Notes under the pieces: generated by a model | Told to the model about the DNA's origin: nothing | What the model saw: only the letters and a program-made list of their open reading frames with translations | The model's database searches: none | Position numbers and translations under genes: made by a program | Shown: piece by piece, positions 33,642-45,522 of the stretch | How positions within the stretch are numbered: the first letter of the stretch is position 1 | Layout: each line of letters opens with the position of its first letter | Source: Lepidurus packardi | Lineage: Eukaryota > Arthropoda > Branchiopoda > Notostraca > Triopsidae | Direction of reading: 5' to 3' | Assembly (NCBI GenBank): GCA_023053545.1 | Contig: JAKZAN010000005.1 | Coordinates: forward strand, 5,146,001-5,210,000 | Length of the DNA: 64,000 nt

Positions 33642-34097
33642 GACAAAAACATACACGAGCCCACTGTACAGAATAAAATTCTCCATCTAAATGAACTCAA
33701 ACTTACTCTCTGGATACTAATAATGCATTACAGAAATTCAAACCGTATAGGTATACACTAATGAACTTAGGTCAGAAACTCTTGAGTTCGTCCATGCTAT
33801 GTGTCCGTGGCAATTCGTCAAGGAAAGCCTCGCTATTCGGTAATCACGCGTAAGTAAAGTTGACAAATGACATGTTTTATTCCTTTATCTATACTACCAC
33901 ACTTTTAAAAGTGATAAGATCTAGATTTTGGAAGAACCACTTATCAATTTTGATTATTCATATAATCTAACCTAATTACAATCTTAGGAGTTTTGGGTGA
34001 AAATACCATTTTTTTCATGAATATGTGCTTCCGCACTTAATAACTTCTAATGCAAACGATGTCTCCAATGCTCTGCGTTTAAAAATGACGCAGAAAA
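33642..34097. other. Spacer between the NRF-6 relic and copy b
   Basis: Former upstream region of the dead copy and 3' flank of copy b. AT-rich; nothing recognised. Confidence 0.5.
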
Positions 34098-37000
34098 TTA
34101 TGTTTTCTTTTTAGGTGTAAAAAATAGTTTTTCCAAATTGAGAAAAGGACCTTCAACACACATAGAAATTATGAACGCAATTCCCATTGAAAAGATTAAA
34201 TGACCAAAAAACGCCACCACCTGTTAAGAAAAAATTAAAATGGCAGAATTTTTTTTTTTATGAATTTCGAAACATTACTTGGTCTAACTCTGTATAATAC
34301 GATACGATTCTTATACGAGAGTAATACATGTCGATCCAATTAAGGTGGATTAGGTACGTGCAGTACGTCAGTCTGCTTAACGGAACAAACCCTTTCCAGG
34401 ATAAAAGCGTATTGACGAAACCTAGGAAACCGGTTAGTGTGTTAGAAATTTATAATAAATTGTTCTGATTTAACCTCCATAACCATGTACGCAGGCGAAT
34501 ACGACCCAACCAACACACGCGGCAAAAACAAATCTGCTTACACTACCATAAATGACAGATACAGCCAAGGGGATATCAGCCGTTAAGAATGGATCAAAGT
34601 AATCATGTAGTCCGTAAATGACTGAAACTCCGCAAATAATTGCTAGTATCCAGCAACCCATAACAGTAATCTATAGTATTTTCTTCTAAACAATATGATT
34701 CTCTCGGAAATATGCATTAATTTACGTAATTGAGTGTCACTTTCTTGCCTTTGGTCTTGTAAAGGAAGTAACCGATAAAAATTCCAACCAAATACGGAGG
34801 AATTCGAGTCCAAGGCATGATATAATAATCCATATAGAAATCAGGGTTCACATCACTTAAGAAGAATTAAGTATTTTGTTAGAAGAAATTCGAGTAAACG
34901 ACAAGAAACTTACGTTCTCGTGTACATTAAAGTGGGTGGCAAGTTTTCAATTCCGATAATAGCCATGGAAACGGCTAGAAATGCTGAAGTGGCTAGACCA
35001 AGGATGATCAAACCGGTTTGCGTCCATTTCCATAGTACATAGACGAAAAATGGCGCAACTAGGAACATTTGCATATCGTTGGCCAAATACCAGGTCACTG
35101 GCATGCACTAGAGCAACGGCATTCCACAAAAATGTGTGAAAGGACAATGGCCACCAATAACAACTTCGTCAATAAAATGTAGCAAAATATGTCTACGTTT
35201 CTAGCCGTATTTTTCTTTTCATCTTGCATGATTAGTAATTACGCTATTAAAGAAAGAAAGTGAAGAAATTGGGTAACGTGGCTTTGATACGTCACAGCAT
35301 GTCCATGGTACCCGAGTGCTTTCTGTAGCCTGCTGTTTTAAAAGGGTACCATGTTAACAGGTGCAATTTGCATGTCAATAACTCAATAACAGTTGCTCAC
35401 AAATATTGGAACAAAGTTCTTCTTTCTTAGAATAATGTTGAGAACAAGGATTCGTCAACATCCACATGACCTCATTTTGTCAGTTATCGGTCTTTTAATT
35501 TTTTAAATGACAGAAAAGTTTAAATGCCCTTTACCGTATCGTCAGGATTGAAATTGTTGATGTAGAGCAAGTGGTACCACCAGTACTTGCGACAATTGTC
35601 ATTTATACCTGAACGAACACCCTGCCAAAACGGCCCAGGACCCATATAAATAGCTAATGTTGCAAGAAAACCCAATATAATAGCATATACTGGAGTTAGC
35701 CTAACCAGATCAAGACATATATTCAGGTCAGTAGCTTAACAGCCTTTAAAGACTAAAGGTTAAGTTTATTCTTACCGCAAGTATCGGTGTAAATACTTAA
35801 ACAAAGGGTTGAAAGCTCCATTACGCTTATCTAATTCTTTAAGCATAACATAAGCAACCAGTAAGCCGCTTAGGAAGAAAAACGTGTCAACCGAAGGAGT
35901 CGCGTTTGTGAGAGCTTGCATTGGCCATGATCTCGCATCCTGTGGCAATACGTTTTAGGATTGAATTCATTTTCAAAGCTATTATACCATATTTTATTAG
36001 ATCTAAAATACCTGCAATGAGGCATATGGATTAGCGTTCAAATACGTAATCCTGTCAACCCAAACGTGACCAAGGATTACCCAAGTCATAGAAATGAAAC
36101 GAATACCATGAAGACATGGTAAACTGTCGGAGCCTTGTCGCGTATCCAAAATCTTTTCCCCGTTACCCAAAATGGAAAAGGAGAGCAGCACATTGTAAAC
36201 TAATCCAGATGGCACTGCTACTCCTGCAAAGATCAATGTCTCCGAAGAACTCAAAAGAAGTATTTGGATCACTAATTTACCGGAAGTATTGACTTGATGG
36301 CGTTGCCAAACATCTTTGGCAGTCCCAATGAGAAGAAATAATCCTAAGATACTTAATATCGTGCTATAAAGAGATACCATTAATTTTAGTTCCTTGCCAT
36401 CAAAAGAAAATTTACATGACAGTGACAGCTGCAGCATCAAGATCCTTTTCTCTGGAGTCCGCCGTGTAGCAAAAGTTTTCATCCAAAACTACTACAATCT
36501 GTTTATCACGGAAAGAATGACGACTAATTTTATCAGCAAGAGCTGAAGCTACATCTTCTGCCGTGCAAGACGAAGGTACGCAGAAAGCAATACTTGGAAC
36601 GAGAGGTGGATACTTTAAATTGTTGGCTTCCTTGTGTATCTAAAGAAAAAGGACATGCTTCTTGACCAATGTTGGACCAAGCTGTCCTGATATAATACTG
36701 GTTCTAATTCAGGTCCAAGTAAGGTTAGTAGGCGCAAAAGACCGAAAATTCCTTTAGTATCGTGATAATGTTCCGACTGCTCCACTAAGCCCTCCGAGGC
36801 ATTCCGAGTTTGTAGGAATACGGTACAGTACTGTCCGCTGATGTGCTCGTATTGGATCCCCAGACATTGATCAAAATGGCCAAAAGCATGCATATTGTAA
36901 CTGGCAATACCTTCGGGCATTTTACCTGAGGCGTCGTACACTTGAGAGCAGATATATTTTTTAGTTATTCAAGTTTATTCGAAGTACGAATGAGTTTTTA

Positions 37001-37323
37001 CTTTTTAATGCCCAGCCTTCCAAATTCGCCAGCGAATCGCGGTACAAATTGCTATCCAATAAACACTCTTTACTAGCATTGGCATAATTGGCTGTAGGAA
37101 TAATCCAATCTGCAATGCCTTTTGCCAAGAATCCTCTGAAATTCACTCGTTTTTCCAACCCCGAAGGCTCGGGTTTGCCTGCATTCTTGAGATGGTCTGC
37201 TATTACACTATTTCTCGCATCGTCTAAATTTTCCAAGCGTTCTTGGAATAACGGCCATCTGCAAAAACTAGTTGGAAGAGCTAGCAAAATCACAATGATT
37301 ACGTAATTCACCACCAGCTTCAT
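34098..37323 (-). CDS. NRF-6-like acyltransferase, copy b
   Basis: Twelve exons leftwards: 37323-37002, 36940-36699, 36639-36416, 36363-36281, 36223-36012, 35939-35776, 35700-35535, 35107-34914, 34855-34726, 34670-34475, 34421-34279, 34220-34098; 732 aa. Same exon phases as copy a. Signal peptide (VVNYVIIVILLALPTSFC), NRF domain (NASKECLLDSNLYRD, AFCVPSSCTAEDV) and acyltransferase-3 membrane domain (LPCLHGIRFISMTWVILGH, SVDTFFFLSGLLVAYVMLKE, WYLANDMQMFLVAPFF), ending with EKLFFTPKKKT. Intron 4 (57 nt) ends in tttgcag; it lacks a stop in frame, so unspliced transcripts would add 19 residues. Intron 7 (427 bp) is the only long intron and contains an inverted repeat of catggtaccc. All splice sites canonical; looks functional. 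Confidence 0.9.
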
Positions 37324-37686
37324 ACTTGCAAATACCAAAAATTACAAACACAGAAGATAGAATTGATACTATTAAATTCGTGGGTGACAAATATATGTTC
37401 CTATAGTGACTATCTTTCACTAGAATAAAACTAGCTTTGATTTAATCCATTATTCGAACTGCGACACAATCTATTAAATACTTTAACGTATCCGACGCAA
37501 GAATCTCGATAGCCACCATATAGACTTTGATTTCGCTCGTCCTTATCATTTTACCATAGTAGCAAACAAATTGTATTGCCTTTCAAAACCCATATGAAAA
37601 CGTTTAAAATCAAAATCCAGCCAAAATGGAAAAGCAAAAATATGATTAGGTTACCATGCAACAACTAATTCCAGTTTACTCCGTTG

Positions 37687-37925
37687 GTTTAGGCTCCCGT
37701 ATACCCTTGCAAATAGGCAGTTAGCTAGCTCGGCACAAACGGTAGGACGAGGAAATTTGGAACAAGTTTTTGATTTATCCGGTATATTTTACGAGAAAGC
37801 TGCTTTAACAATAAAGTTATACATAATAACAACTATTGCGCAATGCATAGGTTCCCCTTTCCGCTTAACTATAAATTAACAATATGCAAAATTATTTGCA
37901 ACTACGTGAAATAAGACGATTAAAA
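37687..37925. mobile_element. Truncated relative of the TTAA MITE
   Basis: Starts tttaggctcccgtatacc and keeps further blocks of the intact element at 38334-38872 (ggcagttagct, taaattaacaatatgcaaa, atttgcaactac). The right end is missing; the similarity stops before the GC-rich stretch that follows. Confidence 0.6.
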
Positions 37926-37974
37926 AAGAGACGTAAACTGCACGCAAGGTTTAAGGTTAAGGTTAATAGAAGAG

Positions 37975-38200
37975 AACATCTATCAGCGCGCGATCGCCAT
38001 AGCTTGCCGTCCTACCGGGTCGAGACCCGCGCCTGAGAGCCTTGGGCAAGTTTTGGATCGGCTTCGCACGCACTCGAGAGCCATTTCCTGGGACCGCACA
38101 ATGGGACCTCACAAGGCGGTTCCGACTATGCGGGTAACGCTCGTTGCAAGGCGTTCAGCGGAGCCCGCAAGTCGTGACGCGAAGAAAAAGTCATTTTGTT
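37975..38200. other. Unexplained GC-rich island
   Basis: About 225 bp with clearly higher GC and CpG than its AT-rich surroundings, including the near-palindrome ccgggtcgagacccg (38017-38031), which resembles a pol III B box, and gggtaacgctcgttgcaagg. No tRNA cloverleaf, rRNA or protein family was recognised; it may be a SINE-like or structured-RNA-derived fragment. Confidence 0.3.
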
Positions 38201-38333
38201 GTGATCGAGCATGTAAATTAACCAAAGCACCTAGAGACTTGTCTTAGCACTCAAAAGAAAGGTGAACAGAACATGTAGTTTGACCTCTTCTATAACATAT
38301 ATTTTTTTTCAATTCGAAACCTTACTCCCCCTT

Positions 38334-38872
38334 TTAAGGCTCCCGTATACCTTAGCTCGGTATGGGCGGTTAGCTTGGGGATTTCCGGAACAATTTTTGA
38401 GAAAACCAGTGAATTCAATTAAAATATTACTTGAGAGTAATTTTGAGCTTGCTAACAGGTAGTGCACGACCAACGCATTTTTTTCTAATGAGTAATAAAT
38501 TAGCCATATGCAAATGAAATTTGCAACTATGAGAAATATGTTACCCAAAAATTCGTCTTTTGGTTGTGCACTAACTACTAACAAAATAAAAATCTTTTTG
38601 TTTGCTTTCAAATCTGACCGGCCGTTTTCGAGAAATCTTGTTCCGAAAGTTTGATGACTTGATTTGGGCACTTGACTTGATTATGCTGCTACAGCAAAGT
38701 GTGGTGATAAATGGTACTTTTCAGACTCAAAACAAGTGTAGAAACTTTGCGGGCAATTAGCTATCTATTTATTTCTTACTTTCTTTCGCACGGCTTTCGT
38801 AAAACAATAACTAACATGAATGTCATCTGTGACTCTGTCCCTTTAATAAGCTAAGATATACGGGAGCCTTAA
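38334..38872. mobile_element. MITE with TTAA target duplication (539 bp)
   Basis: TTAA at both borders (38334-38337, 38869-38872) encloses inverted repeats GGCTCCCGTATACCTTAGCT on the left and, reverse-complemented, GGCTCCCGTATATCTTAGCT on the right. TTAA duplication fits piggyBac or Kolobok superfamilies. No transposase frame. Its right border is 4 bp from the stop codon of NRF-6 copy c, so it forms the 3' untranslated region of that gene. Confidence 0.8.
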
Positions 38873-38876
38873 CATA

Positions 38877-41800
38877 CTATGAACTTTTCTTCTTAGGAGT
38901 AAATAAACGCTTTTCCAAGTTTAGAAATGGAGCCTCGACACATATTGACACTATAAAGGCAAGACCCATACAGAAAACCAAGTGGCCAAGAAATGCGTAC
39001 GACTAATTGTGAAAAATAAAGAATAAAACTTAATTAGAATTTTTATCTTTCAATATTTAAACTTGTACTTGATCCAGAAGCGTGTAATAAGGCGCTGTTC
39101 TTATACGACCATAATAAAGATGTAACCAGCTGAGATGGATTAAGTAAGTGCAATAGGTTAATCGGCTTAAAGGCACAAAGGCATTCCAAGAGAGAATGGT
39201 GTTCACGAAACCTAAAAAAACGAATCCAAAAAAATAATTGGTGAAAACTACATTTTATTTCTATATAAAATTTGATTGCCTCCATAGCCGTGTGTGCAGG
39301 CAAAGACCACCCAACCAACACAGGCGACAAAAACTGTTCGGTGTAAACCGCCGTAAATGACAGAAAATGCGAGTGGAATGCTTGACGTTATCTTTTGATT
39401 CCCGTAATCGTGTAATCCATAGATTATATAAACACCACCAGCAATAGCTAACACCCATCCGCATATGACAGTTATCTAGAAAAGAACACTTAGTCTGGAA
39501 TTTAAGGGGGAAAAACGAAGTGCCTTTTTACGTAATTGAGTGATATTTTCTTTCCTTTCGTCTGATGCAAAACATATCCTAGAAATATTCCAACCAGATA
39601 TGTAGGTATTCGGGTCCAGGGTTGGAAGTAATAGTTGAAGTTATAGTCTGGATTAGTGTCACTAAATCAAAACGACGTATTGAATAACTGCAAGACAAAA
39701 GTATTGCCACAGTATAAAGGTTTACACAGTATGGTAACTGGGGGTATCTTCCAATGTAAAGGGATTAAGACGATTTTCTCGGTCTCAAGAGGATGTGGGG
39801 GTAACAAGGAACATAGGAGGGATGGATTCACAGACTTGCCCATCCTACCCCAGAAGTAGGCATTCCAAATCTACTACAAGAAGGGTTCGAAAAGAGAACA
39901 AAACATTCACAAAACGGGGGACTGGTGACCTTTCTCTCGAGGGAGTTTGGGGCTGATGTAAGATTCGACTAGCATTGCGCGATTTTGAAAGTTTTTCTCC
40001 CGGAAATGACTATGCTGGATCTTGGTATTAAAGTCTTACGGTAATATCTTTCACTTCACATTGCTTGCTAATCCGCAAAGAAAGACAAGCACTTGCTATG
40101 TTCTACTGTTTTTAATTTCATATAAATAGCGTCGTACAGTCTTATCAACTCGTCAGCAATTGCTATTGCGCTTCCGTGCAGTTTGTTGCAAATTTCACAG
40201 AGCTCACTCGTAATTTCTTTCAAAGCAGATTTTTACCGTTTTCTTAACACGACTCTCTTAACACGACGAGGTATTTTATAGTATATGGGGTTAAACCTGT
40301 ATACTATAAAACACCTATGTATGGGTTGCAAAATAGACTGCCTCCTCGTGGTGCAACCTGGGTAACGCGAAATTGTCTATAATGTGTATACGTGTTGTGC
40401 TTTGACCTAGTTCATTCATCTTTTATTTTAAGCTTAAAGCTTTTATTTTAAGCTTCATAGTTTAAACAACAGATTTAAATTACGCGCTTTGTAAACCGTC
40501 GTGACCTTATTTGAACTGCACTGGGAGGTTTGCGAATGTACCCTTTCATTTTCTGGCCTTTTACCTGAATATTACTCTGGGGACCGAGAAGGTCGTCAGA
40601 AAACCTTAACATTGGAAGATACCCCTGTTACCATACTGTGTAAACCTTTATACTGTGGTATTGCCTTGTAAACTAACAATCTTAGAAAAATAATCGTTGG
40701 TGGTAAGTTTTCGATCCCGATCATGGCCATTCCAACAGTTAGGAAGAACAAAGTACCAGCACCTAAGATGATTAACCCTGTTTTGGGCCATTTCCATAGG
40801 GCGTAGACAAAGAAAGGGGCAAATAAAAACATTTGCATATCATTTGCCAAGTACCAGGTCTCTCCCATACACTAAAATGAATCAAGCCATCGAAAATGAA
40901 GTATATGAAAGAATTTAGGATATTTTTAAAACTTACGTATAAATCGTTCGGGAAGAAATTATTTATGTAAAGTAAATGATGCCACCAATACCGACGACAT
41001 TCGTCGTTGGTGTCGAGCCGGACCGATTGCCATAACGGCCCAGTACCCATATAAATGGCTAGAGTTGTAAAGAAAGCCAGTAAAACTGCGTAAACTGGAG
41101 TCAATCTGGAGAAATCGTACGAAATTTTTGAAATAAGCCATTTAATTCAGTAAAAATAGTACGATATTCCTTACCGCAGGTAGCGGTGGAGGTACATCAT
41201 CAATGGGTTGAAAGCGCCTTTGCGTTTATCTAGTTCCTTGAGCATGACGTAAGCAACCAGTAAACCACTTAGGAAGAAGAAAGTGTCGACGGACGGTGTG
41301 GCGTTACCAATAACTTGCATCGACCAAGAAGCTGAATCCTGAAACAAAAACCCAGCATTTCGGTATGTCCATTGATATTTTATCTAACTTAAATTGTTTG
41401 GTATCATTTTGGAATTTACTTTTGCTGCTTGAGGAAGGTTCATATTGACGTTGAACGCCATGTTCATCCAAACGTGCCCTAGGACTACCCAAGTCATCGA
41501 AATAAACCGAATTCCATGAAGACAAGGTAAACTATCCGCTCCTTGCCTGGTATCCAGAATCTTTTCTCCGTTTCTCACGACAGAGAACGAGAGCAATATG
41601 TCTTTTACTGTTCCGTGTGAGGCTACCATTCCTGCAAAGATCAACTTCACTCAAGTATTTATAGATCCAAATGAAGCTACCCAAAGCATTTCCTTGATAT
41701 CGCTGCCAAGCGTCGTAAGCTGTTCCAATTAGCAGAAATAATCCCAAGATACTTAGTAAAACGCTATAAAAAGAAATTTCAGTTGTAAGTTTGAGTGAAG

Positions 41801-42760
41801 TGGGCATCGATGAAGTTTACATGACAATAATAGTTGCAGCATCAAAATCCCTTTCTTGGAAATTTGCAATATAACAAAAATCTTCGTCCACAGCTACTAT
41901 CACTTGTTTGTCACCATAAGGGTGGCGACTGACCTTATCCGCAACCGCTGATCCAATATCTTCAGCGCTGCAGGAAGAAGGTAAGCAGAAGGCAATACTT
42001 GGCGTAAGGGGAATGTAAAAACCGTTAGAATCCTTATTTACCTTAAAATATGTTTCCAAATTACTAATAATGACCAGAGCTAATAAATCAAGAAGTTACA
42101 TTACTGGTTCTAGTTCCAAATAACGTTAAAAATCGTAAGAGACCAAAGACTCCTTTCGTATCGTGACGCTCTTCCGAATCAGCTACTAAACCCTCCGAGG
42201 CATTCCGGGTTTGGAAAAATACGGTACAATATTTGCCAAGGATTAGCCCGTGTTGGATCTTCAAACATTGCTCGAAATGACCAAAAGCGTGTAGATTGTA
42301 ACTAAGAATGCCGTCTGGTATTTTCCCAGTGGCATCGTACACTGCATAAAATAAAACATGTTCATGTTTATATATTTGCTGACTTTATAAGCATAAAGGA
42401 AGGTTTACTTTTCAATGCCCAGCCTTCCAACTTCGCTAAAGAGTCCCGGTACATATTACTGTCGCGTAAGCATTCTTCGCTGGCATTTGCGTAATTAGCT
42501 GTGGGGACAATCCAGTCAGCAATGCCCTTCGTTATCAACTCTCCAAAAATATTTGTTTTTCTCAATATCAAAGAGTCGGAAGATATAAAATTCTTCATCT
42601 GCTTCACTACTGTATTGTCAGTATCCTGGAAATCATCAAAGCTTTCTTGATTTAGCACCTCTTGAATGAACATACTTGGTTGTCCTTGCCATTGCCCGAA
42701 GCTTGTAGAAATAGTTAGCATAATTACTATTAAAACTTTATTTTTCACTGAAAACTTCAT
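38877..42760 (-). CDS. NRF-6-like acyltransferase, copy c
   Basis: Twelve exons leftwards: 42760-42409, 42341-42100, 42041-41821, 41763-41681, 41631-41420, 41338-41175, 41105-40937, 40871-40678, 39661-39532, 39475-39280, 39211-39069, 39002-38877; 743 aa. Domains as in copies a and b: signal peptide, Cys-rich NRF domain (NASEECLRDSNMYRD, AFCLPSSCSAEDI), acyltransferase-3 part. Three oddities. Exon 2 lacks 5 bp near its end relative to copies a and b, and a donor 5 bp further on restores the phase (TRTSN|VNKDSN). The donor of intron 10 is GC (g|gcaatc) where a and b have GT. Intron 8 carries a 950 bp inverted-repeat element. If the GC donor fails, the frame ends soon after GNQILYRNKM, losing the last 90 residues. 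Confidence 0.83.
39708..40657. mobile_element. 950 bp inverted-repeat element in intron 8 of NRF-6 copy c
   Basis: Ends CACAGTATAAAGGTTTACAC at the left and its reverse complement at the right; similarity between the ends extends about 90 bp (through TATCTTCCAATGT and TTCTCGGTC). A 7 bp direct repeat GTATTGC flanks it (39701-39707, 40658-40664). No transposase frame was recognised; superfamily uncertain. An internal hairpin is listed separately. Confidence 0.8.
40269..40316. repeat. 17 bp inverted repeat (hairpin)
   Basis: Arms aggtattttatagtata (40269-40285) and tatactataaaacacct (40300-40316) pair with one mismatch around a 14 nt loop, in the middle of the 950 bp element. Confidence 0.75.
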
Positions 42761-45522
42761 ACTATATAAACTTCACAAAAAATTACGGAGCGCTTGTCGA
42801 AACAATAATAACTGCTAGTGAAACACTAAGACGTTGAACATGAGCGGCTATCTTCACGACCTTTTAAATTAAATATATTTTGACATAAATGACGAACGTA
42901 TGAGATATGACCAGACCTTGGTCTTTCACTTTCGTTAACTCGTCATGTGATTTCACATACACTCATCATAAAAAGGGGTTGATAGCGAGTTAGGTAATAT
43001 TAGAAATGATTCGGCAAAAAAGTAATCTCTGGTTGCGCCTTACTCCGATAGCATCTACTTCGTCTGCTGATTTCTCGAGCGCTGGATAGCACCATGCCAT
43101 TGTCTTGTAATTAAATTAGTTTAAATTTTCTATTCAACAAGGTCAATAAAAATAATGTTTACTTTTCTTGTTGCACTGAACAGTATTTCCTCCAAGTTCA
43201 AAAAGGGGATTGAGTACACGTTGAAGCTAAGAAAGCTAATCCCTAGCTAATCTCAAGCGTGAGATGTGCTGACAATAAGGCCTTGCGCCGTGGCTTGGGA
43301 TCAGCAAGCTTTGCATGTAGCAATGTAGCTTAGCATAAGTCACCCGAGAACCTCTGTCCGGTGTCTTCAGTAGCCTGGCTAACTGATATTCCGGCGGGGA
43401 AATGCACTCCCGGGCCCTTGTGTGTAAAAGGTGTGGGCGTTCAGCCCACGCTTTGAGTTGAGATTGATGTTTGTGATAACTTGAGTCGGATTCTGTGTGT
43501 GTTAGAGTCGTGAATTAGAGTTAAAATCTTGGGTTGATAATGGTGTATGAGACGGGACTATTTGGAGTCCTGAGTTTGTTAATTGCAGTGAAAAACGTTT
43601 AACACGAAACCGCTTAGCAAACATCTGTTAACACAAAAGGGTATTCCTGTCCGGATAAAACGCTATGTAATTCCATATTTTTTTTCCTTTTAACACGAAA
43701 CAAAAACCACTTAACATAAAAAGATGTCTCGGATTAACGAGTATAGGTAGTTTTGTTGCGACAAAATAGTTGTCTTCTTACCAACTGTCTCCCTCTGCCA
43801 ATGGGAAGGGTTGTAGAACCTTAGCAACATCCCTGACTTAAGTTCAAATTTTTTGTCTTTCTCGCCCCAATAGTCCGTGGGCAGTCAAGACATTTCATTT
43901 ATATTTATAGTCTGTTAAAATTCTTCAAAACTGGTAGAATGCGATGTTTGTTTGTGAACGTCTTACTAACGTTGTCTGGTTGTTGGGGTGTAAAAACCTA
44001 CGCAACCAGTCGGAAAAAGAGTCGAGCTTGGACCGTAGGAGAAAAAACAAGTATTAAACAGAGCAATCCACTGTCAATTTATGTCAATGTATAGACTGTC
44101 AATGTACGAGTATAACCTTAAATATGAACTCTGTTATCTCGACAGTTTTTTTTCTTAACTAGGTTTTCTGCATATTGTGCATTTTAATACGAAAAAATAT
44201 TTCAGTCCCTTCGATGTAGTGTTAGAGACTTTACTTGTACTTAGAGCTTTAAAATACAACGTTTATGAGTCCATCATTCTTTCGAACACACGCTCACCTT
44301 GCCAAATTTAGACCTTTGACAGCTTACAGTTTGACAATAAACTAACACTCAATTCTCACAAAGAAAATCTATGCGACCCAAGACTTCATGAAATGTGCCC
44401 AGGCTCGTTTGCTAAAAACTTGACACTCATGCCTTAGGCAAAGCCTTGTTAGTTTACTACGTTAATTGAAAAATATAATAAATAGGGTATGTAGGCAAAC
44501 GCTCTTACTTTACATAAGCTGGTGGCTGATACACAGGTTGGTAGCTGGTACTTGAAAGAATATTTCTTGTCTTTTCCGTATCTACATGTACATTTTATTT
44601 CTGCTCCCAACTCGACTAGTATTATTCAGTAAAGATTGCCAGTTTTGTACATATTTTTACCTAACCAAGAAGCGAATAAAGGATTCTCACAAGATAAATT
44701 TATAAAAATTGTCTCTTCAAGCAACACCCGTAGGCCAACCATAACTGAGGAAAATGACGACAGACGATGTACAACTGAAACAGAAAATTTTCAAAAAGAA
44801 AAAAAACAAATAAACTTGCCCTAATCACTTACCCAAGAAATAAGGGGATGCTATTTACGCTATAAATGAAGATCAAGAAAGACAAATTCTGGACAAACTT
44901 CTTCCATTTCACTTCCAACAATACACAGTGCTAAAATTTCGAGCCTATCCATCTTCATAGGGCACACGCAATCATACATACAAACACGAAAAGGAATGCG
45001 ACCTGTATATTAATCTGCAGCACTTTTGCCCTGTCCAGGTATTAACTACATAATATTTGCTGCATTCAACCGTCGATTTTGTCTTACAGCGACTAGCAGA
45101 TAATTAACTAAATGACACGCGACAGGGAATGTGCCAAACTAAAAATGATAAAGAAGTTACCCCCAACAATTCGGAAAATAAAAATAGAAATTGTACAGCG
45201 AGTAGACCTGTCTTGACCTCTCATGCGACACATCGAAACAATAAATTAAATCCCCTTCCATACTTCTTTCAACGCTACTACATCCTGAAAGGAAAACAGT
45301 TCCCTTAAACCCATTCTAAAAGTTATCCCCACATTTATTTTAAAAAACTAAATTTGCAAAAGAATCAAGTTTCCGTATAATTCTTGATACAGTGGCAGGC
45401 CCTGCCTGGTTTAACTTGGGACTAAATTTCTACAATTTCCCACGGAAACAGACAGGCATTCAAGGAAAAGTTAGTCAATATAATTTCTTTAGATGGCTAC
45501 CAAAATTGGGTTTCTTTCCTTA
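42761..45522. other. Largely empty stretch between the NRF-6 array and NPC1
   Basis: Contains the NRF-6 exon relic (43158-43247), a GC-richer patch at 43290-43470 with the small hairpin gtgggcgttcagcccac, and sequence at 43587-43750 whose ends (cagtgaaaaacgtttaacac; ggattaacgagtata) recall pogo-type repeats. TTTATT at about 44595 and 45337 could be poly(A) signals for NPC1 on the minus strand. No gene recognised. Confidence 0.45.
43158..43247 (-). pseudogene. Relic of the last exon of another NRF-6-like copy
   Basis: About 90 bp match the last exon of copies a-c (shared tttacttttctt, tttcctccaagttcaaaaagggg, gaaagctaatccc), the part that encodes the conserved FLNLEKL end. Small indels break it and no other exon is next to it, so a fifth copy once stood upstream of copy c. 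Confidence 0.7.

Larger units (their letters stand above)
37324..38876. other. Spacer between NRF-6 copies b and c
   Basis: Upstream region of copy b followed by the truncated MITE, the GC-rich island and the intact MITE, each listed separately. No gene seen. Confidence 0.5.

Noticed and set aside
38017-38031. tRNA-like B box in the GC-rich island
   Set aside because: No A box at proper distance and no cloverleaf could be drawn.
38309-38671. 120-codon minus-strand frame with a hydrophobic stretch
   Set aside because: Lies almost wholly within the TTAA MITE and runs across its border; not expected to be a gene.
43587-43750. Possible small pogo-type MITE with ends like cagtgaaaaacgtttaacac
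   Set aside because: Right-end match is weak and no TA duplication was found, so not listed as an element.
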